64,000 nt of DNA from JBFLVU01 sp037444825 (GTDB taxonomy: Bacteria; Acidobacteriota; UBA4820; DSQY01): contig JBBILR010000003.1 in the NCBI GenBank assembly GCA_037444825.1, positions 62,001 to 126,000 on the forward strand, given 5' to 3'. Position 1 is the stretch's first letter. Every line of letters starts with the position of its first letter. Of the stretch, positions 24,624 to 33,739 are shown in pieces. A program made the translations under genes and the position numbers. Below the pieces are notes generated by a model. The model did not search any database, was not told the origin of the DNA, and saw only the letters and a program-made list of their open reading frames with translations.

Positions 24624-25220
24624 ATGCTTCGCAAGGGTGTCCTCAACCTGCCCAACCTGCTGACGGCCTTCCGCATCTTCCTGGTGCCGCTGGTGGTGGT
24701 GGTCCTCCTCACGGAGTTCCAGTTCGAGCGCTGGTTCTTCGTCACCCGGGAAGCCCTGGCGGTGGGGCTCTTCCTCGTGGCCTCCCTCACGGACCTCCTG
24801 GACGGCTATCTGGCCCGGCGCCGGGGGGAGGTGACCACCCTGGGGCAGCTCCTGGACCCCATCGCCGACAAGCTGCTCGTCTCGTCGGTCCTCATTTCCC
24901 TGGTGGAGATGCAGCTCGTCCCTGCCTGGGTGGTGGTGGTGATCGTGGGCCGGGAGTTCTCGGTGACGGGACTGAGGCTCATCGCCGCCGTGAACCAGGT
25001 GGTGATCCCCGCGGGGCGGCTCGGAAAGTGGAAAATGGTGGTGGAGGTCATCGCCATCTGCTTCATCATCTGGGGCAACCAGAAGGAGTGGGACTGGGTT
25101 CTCCTCACCGGCAGGTGGCTCCTCTACCTCGTGGCGGCGGTGGCGCTGGTTTCGCTCGTGGAGTACTTCGTCCAGTTCTCCCGGCGGATCGACCTGTTCC
25201 CCGGCGGGAAGGGCCCGTGA
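24624..25220 (+). CDS. pgsA: CDP-diacylglycerol-glycerol-3-phosphate 3-phosphatidyltransferase
   Basis: The product is 198 aa with five or six membrane helices. LPNLLTAFRIFLVPL opens it. The CDP-alcohol phosphatidyltransferase motif DGYLARRRGEVTTLGQLLD, then PIAD, fits D-G-x2-A-R-x8-G-x3-D-x3-D. It makes phosphatidylglycerol phosphate in the inner membrane. A second homologue is at 55551-56108. Confidence 0.88.
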   Translation: MLRKGVLNLPNLLTAFRIFLVPLVVVVLLTEFQFERWFFVTREALAVGLFLVASLTDLLDGYLARRRGEVTTLGQLLDPIADKLLVSSVLISLVEMQLVPAWVVVVIVGREFSVTGLRLIAAVNQVVIPAGRLGKWKMVVEVIAICFIIWGNQKEWDWVLLTGRWLLYLVAAVALVSLVEYFVQFSRRIDLFPGGKGP

Positions 25221-25257
25221 TCCGGACGAACGGCGCCCCAGGAAGGGAAGGCGCGCC

Positions 25258-27846
25258 TTGAGGGAAACCCTGCTGGCCCGCCTGGCCCTCCTCTGCGCCC
25301 GCCGCCACCGCGCGGTCTTCGCCGCGGCCGTGCTCCTCGCCCTCCTGGCGGCGGCGGTCTTCGTGCTCAAACCCGTGCGGATCGAGTCGGACGTCCTGGA
25401 CCTTCTCCCCAGGAAGAACCCGGCGGTGCGGGATTTCCGGGAGGCGACGGAGGACTTCAAGAGCCTGGATTACCTGTTCGTCCTCCTGGAGACCGGGGAC
25501 CCGGAGAACCGCCCCATCGGGGAGTACGAGCCCCTGGCCGACGTCTTCGCGGATAAGCTCAAGGAAACGGGGCTCGTGGAGGGGGTGGAGTACCGCCTGC
25601 AGGACTTCGAGCCGGCCATCGAAGCCCTGCTGCCCTACACCCTCCTGTACCTTCCGCCCTCCGCGCTGCCCGCCGTGGAGGAGCGCTTCACCGACGCCGC
25701 CATCGCCCGCCAAGTGGAAGCCAACGCCAGGCTCCTCACCAACCCCGCCTCGCTGGTGACCAAAGACCTGGTGAAGCTCGATCCTTTCGGCCTCCTGCCG
25801 GTCCTCAAGGACCACTTCGCCGGCAAGACCCGCAAGCTGAAGGTGGACCTCTCCGACGGCTACTACGTCTCCGTGGACGGAAAGGCCCTTCTCCTCATCG
25901 TGCGGCCCAAGCGGCCGGCCCAGGACATTCCCTTCGGCCGGAAGCTCATGGCGGAGGTGCGGCGGGTGGAGGCGGAGGTCCGGCGGGAATTGGCGGAGGA
26001 CGACCCCCAGGCCGTGGAAGCCCTCCGGGTCCGCTACGGGGGCGGCTACGCCATCGCCCAGGACGACGCCGACCTCATCCGAAGGGACGCCGTGGTCAAC
26101 ACCGCGGTTTCCGCCGTCCTGGTCCTCGCCGTCTTCCTGCTGGCCTTCCGGCGCAAGAGCGCCCTGGCCTACGGGTGGCTCCCCCTCATTCTGGGGATTT
26201 TCCTGACCTTCGCCCTCGTCCACCTGATGGGGGTCCGGCTCAACAGCGCCACCGCCGGCTTCGCGGCCCTCCTCATCGGCCTGGGCATCGACTTCGCCAC
26301 GGTTCTCTACGGAAGGTACGTGGAGGAGCGGAACGCGGGCCGGACCCTGGAGGAGGCCCTCCGGACGGCCATGGGCAAGACGGGAACCGGTGTGCTGGTG
26401 GGGGCGGTGACCACCGCCTGCACCTTCGGCGCCATGGTGGTGACAAAGTTCGAGGGGATGCGCCAGGTGGGGATCTTCACCGCGGTGGGCATCCTGCTCA
26501 CGGCCCTCACCGTCTTCACGCTTCTGCCCGCCATGCTGCAGTTCCACCAGCTCCACAAGCAGAAGCGGGAGGAAGAGCCCACCTTCCACATGCACGCCTT
26601 CTGGCTCGACGCCCTGGGCCGGTTCAGTTCCCGGCACCCGGGGGGCGTGCTCGCGGTGGCTCTTGTGGGAACGGCGATGATGGCGGTCCTCGCCTCCCGG
26701 ATCGAGCTCGACGAGAACATCAAGAACCTGCGGAGCGAGCGGAACGCGGGCCTCCGAACCACACAGGAGATCGGAGAGCGCTTCGGGGCGTCGCTCACCT
26801 ACATGATGGTCCTCTTGGAGGGGGCATCCCCCGAGGAGGTTCTGGAGAAGGCCGACCGGGCGGCGGAGGCGGTCCAGCCCTTCATCCGCTCCGGGGACGT
26901 TCTCTACGCCGACAGCCCGTCGGCCTACGTCCCGCCCCCGGACCGCCAGCGGGCGGTCATCGCGGCCGTCCGCTCCCATGGGGAGGCCTACTCCTTTCCG
27001 AGGATCCGGCAGGCTTTCCTCCGGGCGTGCCAGCGGCAGGGCTTCGCCCCGGCCTTCTTCCAGCATTACCTGGAAAGCCTCGAGCGCATGCTGGATCCCC
27101 GCCGCCCCTTCACCTTCGAAGAGGCCCTCCGTACGCCCCTGCGCCCCCTGCTGGAGAAGTTCGTCGTCGAAAAATCCCCCGGGCGCTACCGGGGGGTGGT
27201 GTACCTCTACCTTTCGGAGGAGTACCGGCGGGTGGAGCCCCGGGGGCTCACGGCGACCGTGCAGGCCGCCGTTCCCGGAGCCCGGCTGGCGGGGGTCAAC
27301 GTCTTCTCCACGGCCCTTCGGGAGTCGATCAAGAGGGACGCCCGGCTGGCCTTCCTCGTGGGAAACCTCGCGGTGGTGCTGCTCATCGCTCTGGACTTCC
27401 GGTCCCTGCGCCTGGGCCTTCTGGCCCTGGCGCCCCTCATGGTGGCGCTGGTCTGGCTCCTCGGGTCCATGGTTCTGTTGGGTCAGCCCCTCAACCTCAT
27501 GAACATCTTCGTCACCACCCTGATCCTGGGCATCGGCTCCGACTACGGCATCTACTTCGTCCACCGCCACGAGGAGCCCGACGGCCGGGACATGAACCGG
27601 GTGGTGCAGGAGGCCGGCTCCCCCATCGCCATCGCCGCCCTGACCACCATGGCCGGCTTCGGGTCCATGGTCACTTCCTCCTACCCCGGCTTGCGGAGCA
27701 TCGGCTGGGTCTCGCTCCTCGGAACCGTCTTCAGCATGGTGGGGACCCTCACGGTGCTGGTGGCGGCCCTCACTCTCTGGGACCGCCGCCGGGCCCGGAA
27801 GGAGGGGGAGGCGCGGGGCGTTGAGGGGGCGGGCGGGAAAGTGTAG
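25258..27846 (+). CDS. MMPL/RND-superfamily exporter
   Basis: The product is 862 aa from a TTG with GGAAGGGAAG upstream. It has two repeats, each with one N-terminal helix, a large periplasmic loop and a block of five or six helices. Proton-relay-like motifs occur in both halves (GLGIDFATVLYGRY, GIGSDYGIYFVHRH). The layout matches lipid/hopanoid-type RND exporters (HpnN, MMPL) and not tripartite drug pumps. No membrane-fusion protein or outer-membrane channel adjoins. Its place next to pgsA is compatible with lipid transport, but cargo is unknown. Confidence 0.85.
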   Translation: MRETLLARLALLCARRHRAVFAAAVLLALLAAAVFVLKPVRIESDVLDLLPRKNPAVRDFREATEDFKSLDYLFVLLETGDPENRPIGEYEPLADVFADKLKETGLVEGVEYRLQDFEPAIEALLPYTLLYLPPSALPAVEERFTDAAIARQVEANARLLTNPASLVTKDLVKLDPFGLLPVLKDHFAGKTRKLKVDLSDGYYVSVDGKALLLIVRPKRPAQDIPFGRKLMAEVRRVEAEVRRELAEDDPQAVEALRVRYGGGYAIAQDDADLIRRDAVVNTAVSAVLVLAVFLLAFRRKSALAYGWLPLILGIFLTFALVHLMGVRLNSATAGFAALLIGLGIDFATVLYGRYVEERNAGRTLEEALRTAMGKTGTGVLVGAVTTACTFGAMVVTKFEGMRQVGIFTAVGILLTALTVFTLLPAMLQFHQLHKQKREEEPTFHMHAFWLDALGRFSSRHPGGVLAVALVGTAMMAVLASRIELDENIKNLRSERNAGLRTTQEIGERFGASLTYMMVLLEGASPEEVLEKADRAAEAVQPFIRSGDVLYADSPSAYVPPPDRQRAVIAAVRSHGEAYSFPRIRQAFLRACQRQGFAPAFFQHYLESLERMLDPRRPFTFEEALRTPLRPLLEKFVVEKSPGRYRGVVYLYLSEEYRRVEPRGLTATVQAAVPGARLAGVNVFSTALRESIKRDARLAFLVGNLAVVLLIALDFRSLRLGLLALAPLMVALVWLLGSMVLLGQPLNLMNIFVTTLILGIGSDYGIYFVHRHEEPDGRDMNRVVQEAGSPIAIAALTTMAGFGSMVTSSYPGLRSIGWVSLLGTVFSMVGTLTVLVAALTLWDRRRARKEGEARGVEGAGGKV

Positions 27847-27865
27847 ATTGGTGGCGGTGGAGCCC

Positions 27866-28708
27866 ATGGACCCGCTGTCGGAAAAGCACGAACGACTGAA
27901 GAGCCTCCTGACCGCGCTAAAAGGGGGGGCCGTGGTGGCCTTCTCCGGAGGCGCCGATTCGGCTCTGCTCCTCCATCAGGCGGCCGCATTCGCTCCCCGC
28001 CCCGTGGCCGCGGCCACCGCAGACACCCCCACCCTCCCTCGATCCGAGTTGGAGCAGGCGCGGGCCTTCGCCAAGGCCCTGGGCGTCGTCCACGTCCTCC
28101 TCCAGACCGGTGAGACGGGGGACCCGCGCTTTTTGGCCAACGACGAACGTCGGTGTTTCTACTGCAAGGAGGCCTTGTTTCGGGCCATGGAGAGGGCGGG
28201 AAAGGAGAAGGGCGCGCGGTGGCTTCTCTACGGCGCCATCGCCGACGACCTCCGCGACTTCCGGCCGGGGATGGAGGCGGCCCGGGCCGCCGGTGCCCGG
28301 GCGCCCCTGCTGGAGGCGGGCTTCACCAAGGCCGACGTGCGGGAACTCTCACGGAGGCTGGGGCTTCCCACCTGGGACAAACCGCAGGCCGCCTGCCTCT
28401 CCTCCCGGTTTCCCACCGGGGTCCCCATTGCGGTGGAGGGCCTCCGCCGGGTGGAGGGGGGGGAGGAGCTTCTGAAGGCCTTGGGGTTCCGCCAGTGCCG
28501 GGCCCGGCTCTTGGGCGAAGGGGTCCGGCTGGAGGTGGAGGGGGAGGAGGTGGCGAGGGCCGCCTCGCCGGAGGTCCGCCGGAGGCTCGTGGAGGGTTTC
28601 AAGGCCCTGGGCTTCCGCTTCGTGACCCTGGACCTGGAAGGCTTTCGATCGGGAAGCACCGGTCCCGTCTTGGAGGAAAAACCCCATGGGTTCGGTGGGA
28701 ACACCTGA
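27866..28708 (+). CDS. larE: LarE-type ATP-dependent sacrificial sulfur transferase
   Basis: The product is 280 aa. VVAFSGGADSALLL is the PP-loop for adenylation, RCFYCKE a conserved Cys pair, and QAACLSSRFPTG carries the Cys that LarE sacrifices to build the nickel-pincer cofactor. The N-type ATP pyrophosphatase family could include other roles. No larB or larC is in the window. The ATG at 27866 has GGTGGAG just upstream; a GTG at 27851 is an alternative start. The end overlaps tatA by 23 bp. Confidence 0.85.
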   Translation: MDPLSEKHERLKSLLTALKGGAVVAFSGGADSALLLHQAAAFAPRPVAAATADTPTLPRSELEQARAFAKALGVVHVLLQTGETGDPRFLANDERRCFYCKEALFRAMERAGKEKGARWLLYGAIADDLRDFRPGMEAARAAGARAPLLEAGFTKADVRELSRRLGLPTWDKPQAACLSSRFPTGVPIAVEGLRRVEGGEELLKALGFRQCRARLLGEGVRLEVEGEEVARAASPEVRRRLVEGFKALGFRFVTLDLEGFRSGSTGPVLEEKPHGFGGNT

Positions 28709-29003
28709 AATCCTGGTCATTCTCCTGGTGGCCCTCCTGGTGTTCGGGCCCCAGAAGCTGCCCGAGCTGGGCCGCTCCCTGGCCAAGGCCATCAAGGAAT
28801 TCAAGCGGGCCAGCTCGGAACTGCAGGAGACCCTCGAACGGGAGGTGGAGGACCTGAAAAAGGAGCGCCCCCCCGAAGGGTCGGTGAAGCCTTTCCCCCG
28901 GGGGACCCTTCCGCCCCCTCCGCCTCGCATGGCCGCGCCGCCTCCGGAGAAAGCTCCGCCCCGCCCCGACCCCTCCCCCGAAAACCCGGAGGCTCCCGCG
29001 TGA
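28686..29003 (+). CDS. tatA: Sec-independent protein translocase TatA/TatB
   Basis: The product is 105 aa. One N-terminal membrane helix (EILVILLVALLVFGPQKLPELG, with the FGPxKLPELG hinge) is followed by an amphipathic helix and a Pro-rich tail. It forms the export pore with TatC, encoded next with a GTGA overlap. Only one TatA-type gene is present, so it may serve both A and B functions. Confidence 0.92.
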   Translation: MGSVGTPEILVILLVALLVFGPQKLPELGRSLAKAIKEFKRASSELQETLEREVEDLKKERPPEGSVKPFPRGTLPPPPPRMAAPPPEKAPPRPDPSPENPEAPA

Positions 29004-29755
29004 GTGGCGCCAGGTCACGGGGGGAGATGACCTTTCTGGAGCACTTCGAGGAGCTCCGCACACGGATCACCCGCGCCCTTTTGGGCCTCCTGGTGGCCTT
29101 CGTGGCGGTGGTCCCCTTCCTGGACCGGGTGGTGAAGGTCCTGGTGGAGCCCTACTACCGCTTCCTTCCCGAAGGGCAGAAGAGCCTCGCCTATACGCAG
29201 GTGACGGAGATCTTCTTCGTGTACATGAAGGTCGCCATGGTCCTGGCGGTGGTCCTGGCGGCCCCCTGGATCTTCTACCAGCTGTGGGCCTTCATCGCCC
29301 CGGGCCTCAAGCCACAGGAGAAGCGCTGGGCCCTGCCCTTCGTCCTGGCCACCTCCTTTTTCTTCGTGGCGGGGGTGGTCTTCTGCTACCTGGTGGTCCT
29401 CCCCCTCACCTTCCGCTTCTTCTTCCAGTTCAACGAGGGCTTCACCAACGTCGTCACCGTTTCGTATTTCTGGAACTTCGAGCTGGTCTTCCTGCTGGCC
29501 CTGGGGCTGGTCTTCGAGACCCCCATCCTCATCTTCCTCCTGACCCGCCTGGGCGTGGTCTCCACCGGTTTCCTCGCCAGGAACGTCAAGTGGGCCGTCC
29601 TCCTGGCCTTCGTCGTGGCGGCGGTCATCACCCCGTCGGGGGACCCGGTGACCCAGACGGCGGTGGCCGGCCCCATGGTGGTCCTCTACGGGTTGGGGAT
29701 CCTCATCTCCTTCCTGTTCCGAAAACGTCCCGCGAAAGATTCCCCGCCTTCTTGA
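29000..29755 (+). CDS. tatC: Sec-independent protein translocase TatC
   Basis: The product is 251 aa with six membrane helices. TFLEHFEELRTRI opens it, followed by VEPYYRFLPEG, the APWIFYQLWAFIAPGL loop, and TPSGDPVTQ near the last helices, all TatC signatures. It recognises twin-arginine signal peptides of folded exported proteins. The GTG start overlaps the tatA stop. Confidence 0.95.
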   Translation: MSGARSRGEMTFLEHFEELRTRITRALLGLLVAFVAVVPFLDRVVKVLVEPYYRFLPEGQKSLAYTQVTEIFFVYMKVAMVLAVVLAAPWIFYQLWAFIAPGLKPQEKRWALPFVLATSFFFVAGVVFCYLVVLPLTFRFFFQFNEGFTNVVTVSYFWNFELVFLLALGLVFETPILIFLLTRLGVVSTGFLARNVKWAVLLAFVVAAVITPSGDPVTQTAVAGPMVVLYGLGILISFLFRKRPAKDSPPS

Positions 29756-29782
29756 GATAGTCTTCGAGGCGGAACCGCCCAT

Positions 29783-29811
29783 TTCACCGCTCCCTCGTTC
29801 TGTGGTAACCT
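29783..29811 (+). promoter_or_regulatory. Promoter before the receiver-PilZ gene
   Basis: TTCACC (29783-29788), a 17-bp spacer and TAACCT (29806-29811). A TG one base before the -10 makes it extended. It lies in the 144-bp gap after tatC, about 90 bp before the chosen GTG. Confidence 0.4.
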
Positions 29812-29899
29812 CACCGTTAGAGGCGCGCGGGAAGAAGCGAGTCCCTGGGGACGTTCCTTGCGGGAGGGCAGGGCGGCGAAGGTCCGCGGGGAGGTGCAC

Positions 29900-30619
29900 G
29901 TGAAGGCGACGGCCGTACTCAGAGAGCCAGAACTCACGGAATTGCGGAAGGCCCTGGCGGCCTTCGCCGGCGGGGTGGGGCGACTCTCCACCTTCGGGAG
30001 CGACCTCGAGGCCATCCAGGCGGTGTACATCGAGGGGATGCCACGGGTGCTCGTGGTGGACCTGGACCTCGAAAGCGTCATCGGCCTGGATTTCATTCGG
30101 ACCTTCAAGACCCAGGGGGGGTTCGAGGAGCTTCCGGTCTTCGTGGTCGCCTCCTCGGACCGGCGGATGGAGGCCTACGACGCGCGGGCGGCGGTTTGCC
30201 TTCAAAAGCCGGTCTCCGCGGCGCAATTCTTGGAGGCCCTGAAGGCCTTTTGCCCCTGCGGGACCGGCTCGGAAACTCCGCGGATCGCCCCGCCGGAGCC
30301 CAAATTCGAAGGGCCCGACGGCCGGAAGGCGGCCCGAAAGCCGCTGAAGACGGCCTGCATCGTCTCCAGCGCGGGGCAGAAGATCAAGGGCCTCCTCAAG
30401 GACATTTCGTTGACCGGAGCCCAGATCGAAGTGGCCGGCAAACTGGAACAGGGGGACCTCATCACCCTGATCATCGGCGTGCCCGGCACCGTTCCGCTCA
30501 AGGTCGTGGAGTTCAAGGCGCGGGTGGTGAGGCAGACGGCCCAGGGATACGGCCTCGCCTTCCGGCAAATGGACCCCGAGACTCGAACCTTCGTGCAGGC
30601 GTACACGCAAAGGGACTGA
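29900..30619 (+). CDS. Receiver-like + PilZ domain protein
   Basis: The product is 239 aa from a GTG with GGGGAGGT upstream; a TTG at 29858 is less likely. The N-terminal half is a receiver fold with VLVVDLD and the LQKPV lysine, but lacks the acidic pair at strand 1, so phosphorylation is doubtful. The C-terminal half is PilZ-like (GRKAARKPLKTACIV, DISLTGAQIEV), the c-di-GMP-binding type in which the Arg-rich segment is altered. A paralogue is at 46808-47488. Confidence 0.8.
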   Translation: MKATAVLREPELTELRKALAAFAGGVGRLSTFGSDLEAIQAVYIEGMPRVLVVDLDLESVIGLDFIRTFKTQGGFEELPVFVVASSDRRMEAYDARAAVCLQKPVSAAQFLEALKAFCPCGTGSETPRIAPPEPKFEGPDGRKAARKPLKTACIVSSAGQKIKGLLKDISLTGAQIEVAGKLEQGDLITLIIGVPGTVPLKVVEFKARVVRQTAQGYGLAFRQMDPETRTFVQAYTQRD

Positions 30620-30644
30620 AGGGGGAATCCCGCCGGTCGTCGGT

Positions 30645-32327
30645 TCAGCCCGTGGCCATCCGGAGCAGTTCCCGGGCGTGCGTCACCGCCGTCTCCGTAA
30701 CCTTTTCCCCCGCGAGCATCCGGGCCAGCTCCATCAGGCGCGCCTCCCCTCCGAGGAGGGAGGCCCGCACCGTGGTGCGGCCTCCCCGGCTCTCCTTCCG
30801 GACCCACACGTGATGGTGGGCGAAGGCGGCGATCTGGGGGAGGTGGGTGATGCAGAGCACCTGCCGGCGCCGCCCCAGTTCCCGAAGGCGCCGCCCCACC
30901 CGCTCCGCCGGGCGGCCTCCGATGCCGGAGTCCACCTCGTCGAAGACGAGGGTCTCCGGCCCCACGGCGGCCCCCTCGGTGAGAAGGGCCAGGTAGGTCC
31001 GGCTGAGCTCGCCGCCGGAGGCGACCTTGGATAGGGGCTTCAAGGGTTCTCCTGGGTTGGCGGAAAAGAGAAAACGGACCTCCTCCTGGCCCCAGGGGGC
31101 GGCGTCGGCGGGGGAGACCAGGGCGCGGGTCCGCCGTTCCACCTCGAATCGGGCCTTCTCCAACGCCAGGGGCTTCAGGGCCTCCTCCACCCGGGCGGCG
31201 AAGCGCGGGGCGGCTTCGGCGCGAGCTTCCGTGAGGGCCAGGGCAGCCTCTCGGTAGCGGGCGAAGGCCTCCTCCACCGCCTTCGCCGCGGCCGACTCCG
31301 AGGCGGCCCCTCCGGAGAGGAACCCCGCCTCCTCCTCGAAGGCCAGGCGGTTCTTCAATACCTCGTCCAGGGAGGGGCCGTAGTGGCGCTTCAGGCGGTC
31401 CAGGTCCTGCAGGCGCTCCTCGAGTCTCTCCAGGGCCTCCGGGTCGAAGGCCGTGTCGGCGGCGGTCCGTTCCGCCTCCGCCCCCACGGAGGCCAGCACC
31501 GCGCTGGCTCCCTCCAGGTCTTTCTGGTACGGCAGCCACGCGGCGTCCACCTCGCAAAGCCGCTTGAGGTGGCGGAGGGCTTCCCGAAGGAGGCTTCCCG
31601 CGGCCCCCTCTCCCGCCCCGAGGATGGACGCGAGGCCGCCGGCGGCCTCGGCGATCCGTTCCGCGTGGCGAAGACGGTCTCTCTTCGCCAGAAGCTCCTC
31701 CTCCTCCCCCTCCCGGGGGGAGACCCGGTCGATCTCCTCCATCTTCCGGCGAAGCTCTTCCAGGCGTTGGGCCCTCTCGCTCTCCGAGCGCCGCAGGGAG
31801 TCGAGGCGGCGGACCGCCTCCTCCAGCTGGCGGTGGGCTTCGGCGGTCCTCCGGGCGTGGGGGGCGACTTCGGGGAGCGCGTCGAGGATCTCCCGCTGGC
31901 GGGATTCGTCGGCGAGGCTCTGGCTCTGGTTTTGCCCGTGGATCTTCAGGAGGCGTCCGCTCAGCTCCCGAAGGAAGGCCGCCGAAACCGCCGTTCCGTT
32001 GACGAAGGCCCCGCTGCGGCCCTCCCGGGGGATCCGGCGAAGAAGGCGGACCTCGCCGGGGAAGGGGATCCCCTGGGCCGCCAGCGCGAGCACCACCGGT
32101 TCCCGGTCTTCCTCCGCGGGGCGGAAGGCGGCCTCCACCGTCGCCTCCTCGGCGCCGTGCCTCACCATCTCCGGCTCGGCCCGGCCGCCGGCCACCTGCC
32201 CGAGGGCCTCCACCAGGATGGACTTCCCGGCGCCCGTTTCCCCGGTGAGGAGGGTCAGGCCCTCCCCGAAGGAGAGCTCCAGGGCATCCACCAGCGCGAA
32301 GTCCTTCAGTCGAAGGAGAAGGAGCAT
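30645..32327 (-). CDS. recN: DNA repair protein RecN
   Basis: The product is 560 aa. The SMC-like ABC ATPase has Walker A GETGAGKS at 29-36, a long central coiled coil (about 150-380), and at the C-terminus SGGELSRTYLALL signature plus TLVFDEVDSGIGG Walker B. It acts in double-strand break repair. It is the last gene of pduS-pduT-tolB-recN, 15 bp after tolB. Confidence 0.97.
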   Translation of the reverse strand: MLLLLRLKDFALVDALELSFGEGLTLLTGETGAGKSILVEALGQVAGGRAEPEMVRHGAEEATVEAAFRPAEEDREPVVLALAAQGIPFPGEVRLLRRIPREGRSGAFVNGTAVSAAFLRELSGRLLKIHGQNQSQSLADESRQREILDALPEVAPHARRTAEAHRQLEEAVRRLDSLRRSESERAQRLEELRRKMEEIDRVSPREGEEEELLAKRDRLRHAERIAEAAGGLASILGAGEGAAGSLLREALRHLKRLCEVDAAWLPYQKDLEGASAVLASVGAEAERTAADTAFDPEALERLEERLQDLDRLKRHYGPSLDEVLKNRLAFEEEAGFLSGGAASESAAAKAVEEAFARYREAALALTEARAEAAPRFAARVEEALKPLALEKARFEVERRTRALVSPADAAPWGQEEVRFLFSANPGEPLKPLSKVASGGELSRTYLALLTEGAAVGPETLVFDEVDSGIGGRPAERVGRRLRELGRRRQVLCITHLPQIAAFAHHHVWVRKESRGGRTTVRASLLGGEARLMELARMLAGEKVTETAVTHARELLRMATG

Positions 32328-32342
32328 GGAGACGGGACGCCT

Positions 32343-33710
32343 TCAGCCGCGGAACCAGCAGGGGCCGTAACAATCGGGCTGGTTCGTGATCCGTTTCACC
32401 CCCGAGCCGTCCCACCGCATGATGTAAATCTGGTAGGAGCCGGAACGATTGCTGGAAAAAGCCAGGTATCGGCCGTCGGGGGACCACGAGGGGGACTCGC
32501 TGTTCCCCGGGCCGTCGGTGAGGAAGGTCACCTCGCCGCTGTTCAGGTCCACCACGGCGATGTCGAAGTGTCCGTTGCGGAAGGTGCTGTAGGCGATTTT
32601 GTCCCCCCGGGGGGACCAGGCCGGCTGGTCGCACCGCCCGCTCCCTTCGGGGGAAAGGCGCTTCAGGTTGGCCCCGTCCCGGTCCATGACGTAGATCTGG
32701 GGGGAGCCGGATCGGTCGGAGGTGAAGGCGATCTTCTGGTCGTCGGGGGACCAGGTGGGGGCCGTGTCGATGGCCCACGAGACGGTGAGCCGTGCCAGGG
32801 CGCGGGTCTCGAGGTTGAGAAGCCATACGTCGGGGTTACCGGAGCGGGACGAGCAGAAGGCCACGAAGCGCCCGTCGTGGGAAAAGCGGGGGTTGGCGTT
32901 GAGCCCCTCCCCCTCGCCGTAGAGCTTGGTCCTCCTCCCCTGCCGGTCCAGGAGAAAGAGTTCCTGCCGGTCCTTGAGGATGGAGGTGAAGACCATCCGG
33001 TCCCCCTTGGGGCTCACGTCGGGGGTGACGTTGAGCTGGCCCATGGCCGTGAGGCGGATGAGCCCCTTGCCGTCGTAATCGCAGAGGAAGATGTCCTCCG
33101 TGGCCCCCAGGTGCGAAGTGAAGAGAATCTGGCTCGTGGGAAAGGTCCCGGCGCCGAAGAGGTAATCCAGGATCACCGCGGAGAGGTTGTGGGCCAACGT
33201 GCGGGATTCGGACTCGGGCCCCTTGATCCGCTTCCCGGTGACCATCTCTTTCCGTTTGACGTCGAAGAGGCGGCCCTCCAGGGTGAGTTGGCCGCTCTGG
33301 CTGTAGAGGGTGGAAAGGAGAAGGTAGTCGGCGTTCATCGCCTTCCACGCGTCGTAGTCCACTTTGTCCTCGAGGCTCATCCCCGAAAAGAGCGCCGGGT
33401 CCACCAGCCGGAAGTACCCCGAGAAATCCAGGTCGTCGGCCACGATGGCCAGAATCTCCCGCCCCAGGGCGGCGGTGCTCCCGTCGGTTTTGCAAGGAGG
33501 GACGGCGATGGCGGCGCGGCTGAACCCGCTCTCGGTGATGACGCCGGTGATCTGGCTTCCCTGCGCAACGGGCGCGGCTGCCGCCGGCGGCGGAGGGGGG
33601 GCCTGGGCGGAGAGGGCCAGGCACGCCCAGAGAAAGAACACGGAACTGGCCGCCCGACGGATCGCCGCCGCGACGGGTGCTCGGCGCGCGGTTCTCTTGG
33701 GATTTTCCAT
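32343..33710 (-). CDS. tolB: Tol-Pal system protein TolB
   Basis: The product is 455 aa with a signal peptide (to about 35) and a Pro/Ala-rich linker. The N-terminal TolB domain spans about 50-185, followed by a six-bladed propeller with TolB/PD40 repeats (DVSPKGDRMVF, TWSPDDQKIAFTS, AWSPRGDKIAYS, SWSPDGRYLAFSS). It is a periplasmic link between the inner-membrane Tol complex and Pal. No tolQ, tolR, tolA or pal gene is next to it, which is unusual. Confidence 0.93.
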   Translation of the reverse strand: MENPKRTARRAPVAAAIRRAASSVFFLWACLALSAQAPPPPPAAAAPVAQGSQITGVITESGFSRAAIAVPPCKTDGSTAALGREILAIVADDLDFSGYFRLVDPALFSGMSLEDKVDYDAWKAMNADYLLLSTLYSQSGQLTLEGRLFDVKRKEMVTGKRIKGPESESRTLAHNLSAVILDYLFGAGTFPTSQILFTSHLGATEDIFLCDYDGKGLIRLTAMGQLNVTPDVSPKGDRMVFTSILKDRQELFLLDRQGRRTKLYGEGEGLNANPRFSHDGRFVAFCSSRSGNPDVWLLNLETRALARLTVSWAIDTAPTWSPDDQKIAFTSDRSGSPQIYVMDRDGANLKRLSPEGSGRCDQPAWSPRGDKIAYSTFRNGHFDIAVVDLNSGEVTFLTDGPGNSESPSWSPDGRYLAFSSNRSGSYQIYIMRWDGSGVKRITNQPDCYGPCWFRG

Positions 33711-33739
33711 TCTCGAATCCCCCTCGGGCGGGGACTTCC

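Noticed and set aside
25105..27867. 920-codon antisense frame over the MMPL exporter
   Set aside because: Antisense to a protein with convincing repeat structure; composition is typical of GC-driven shadows.
30202..32826. 874-codon - strand frame covering recN and the PilZ gene
   Set aside because: Overlaps recN in a different frame; recN has Walker motifs, this frame has none.
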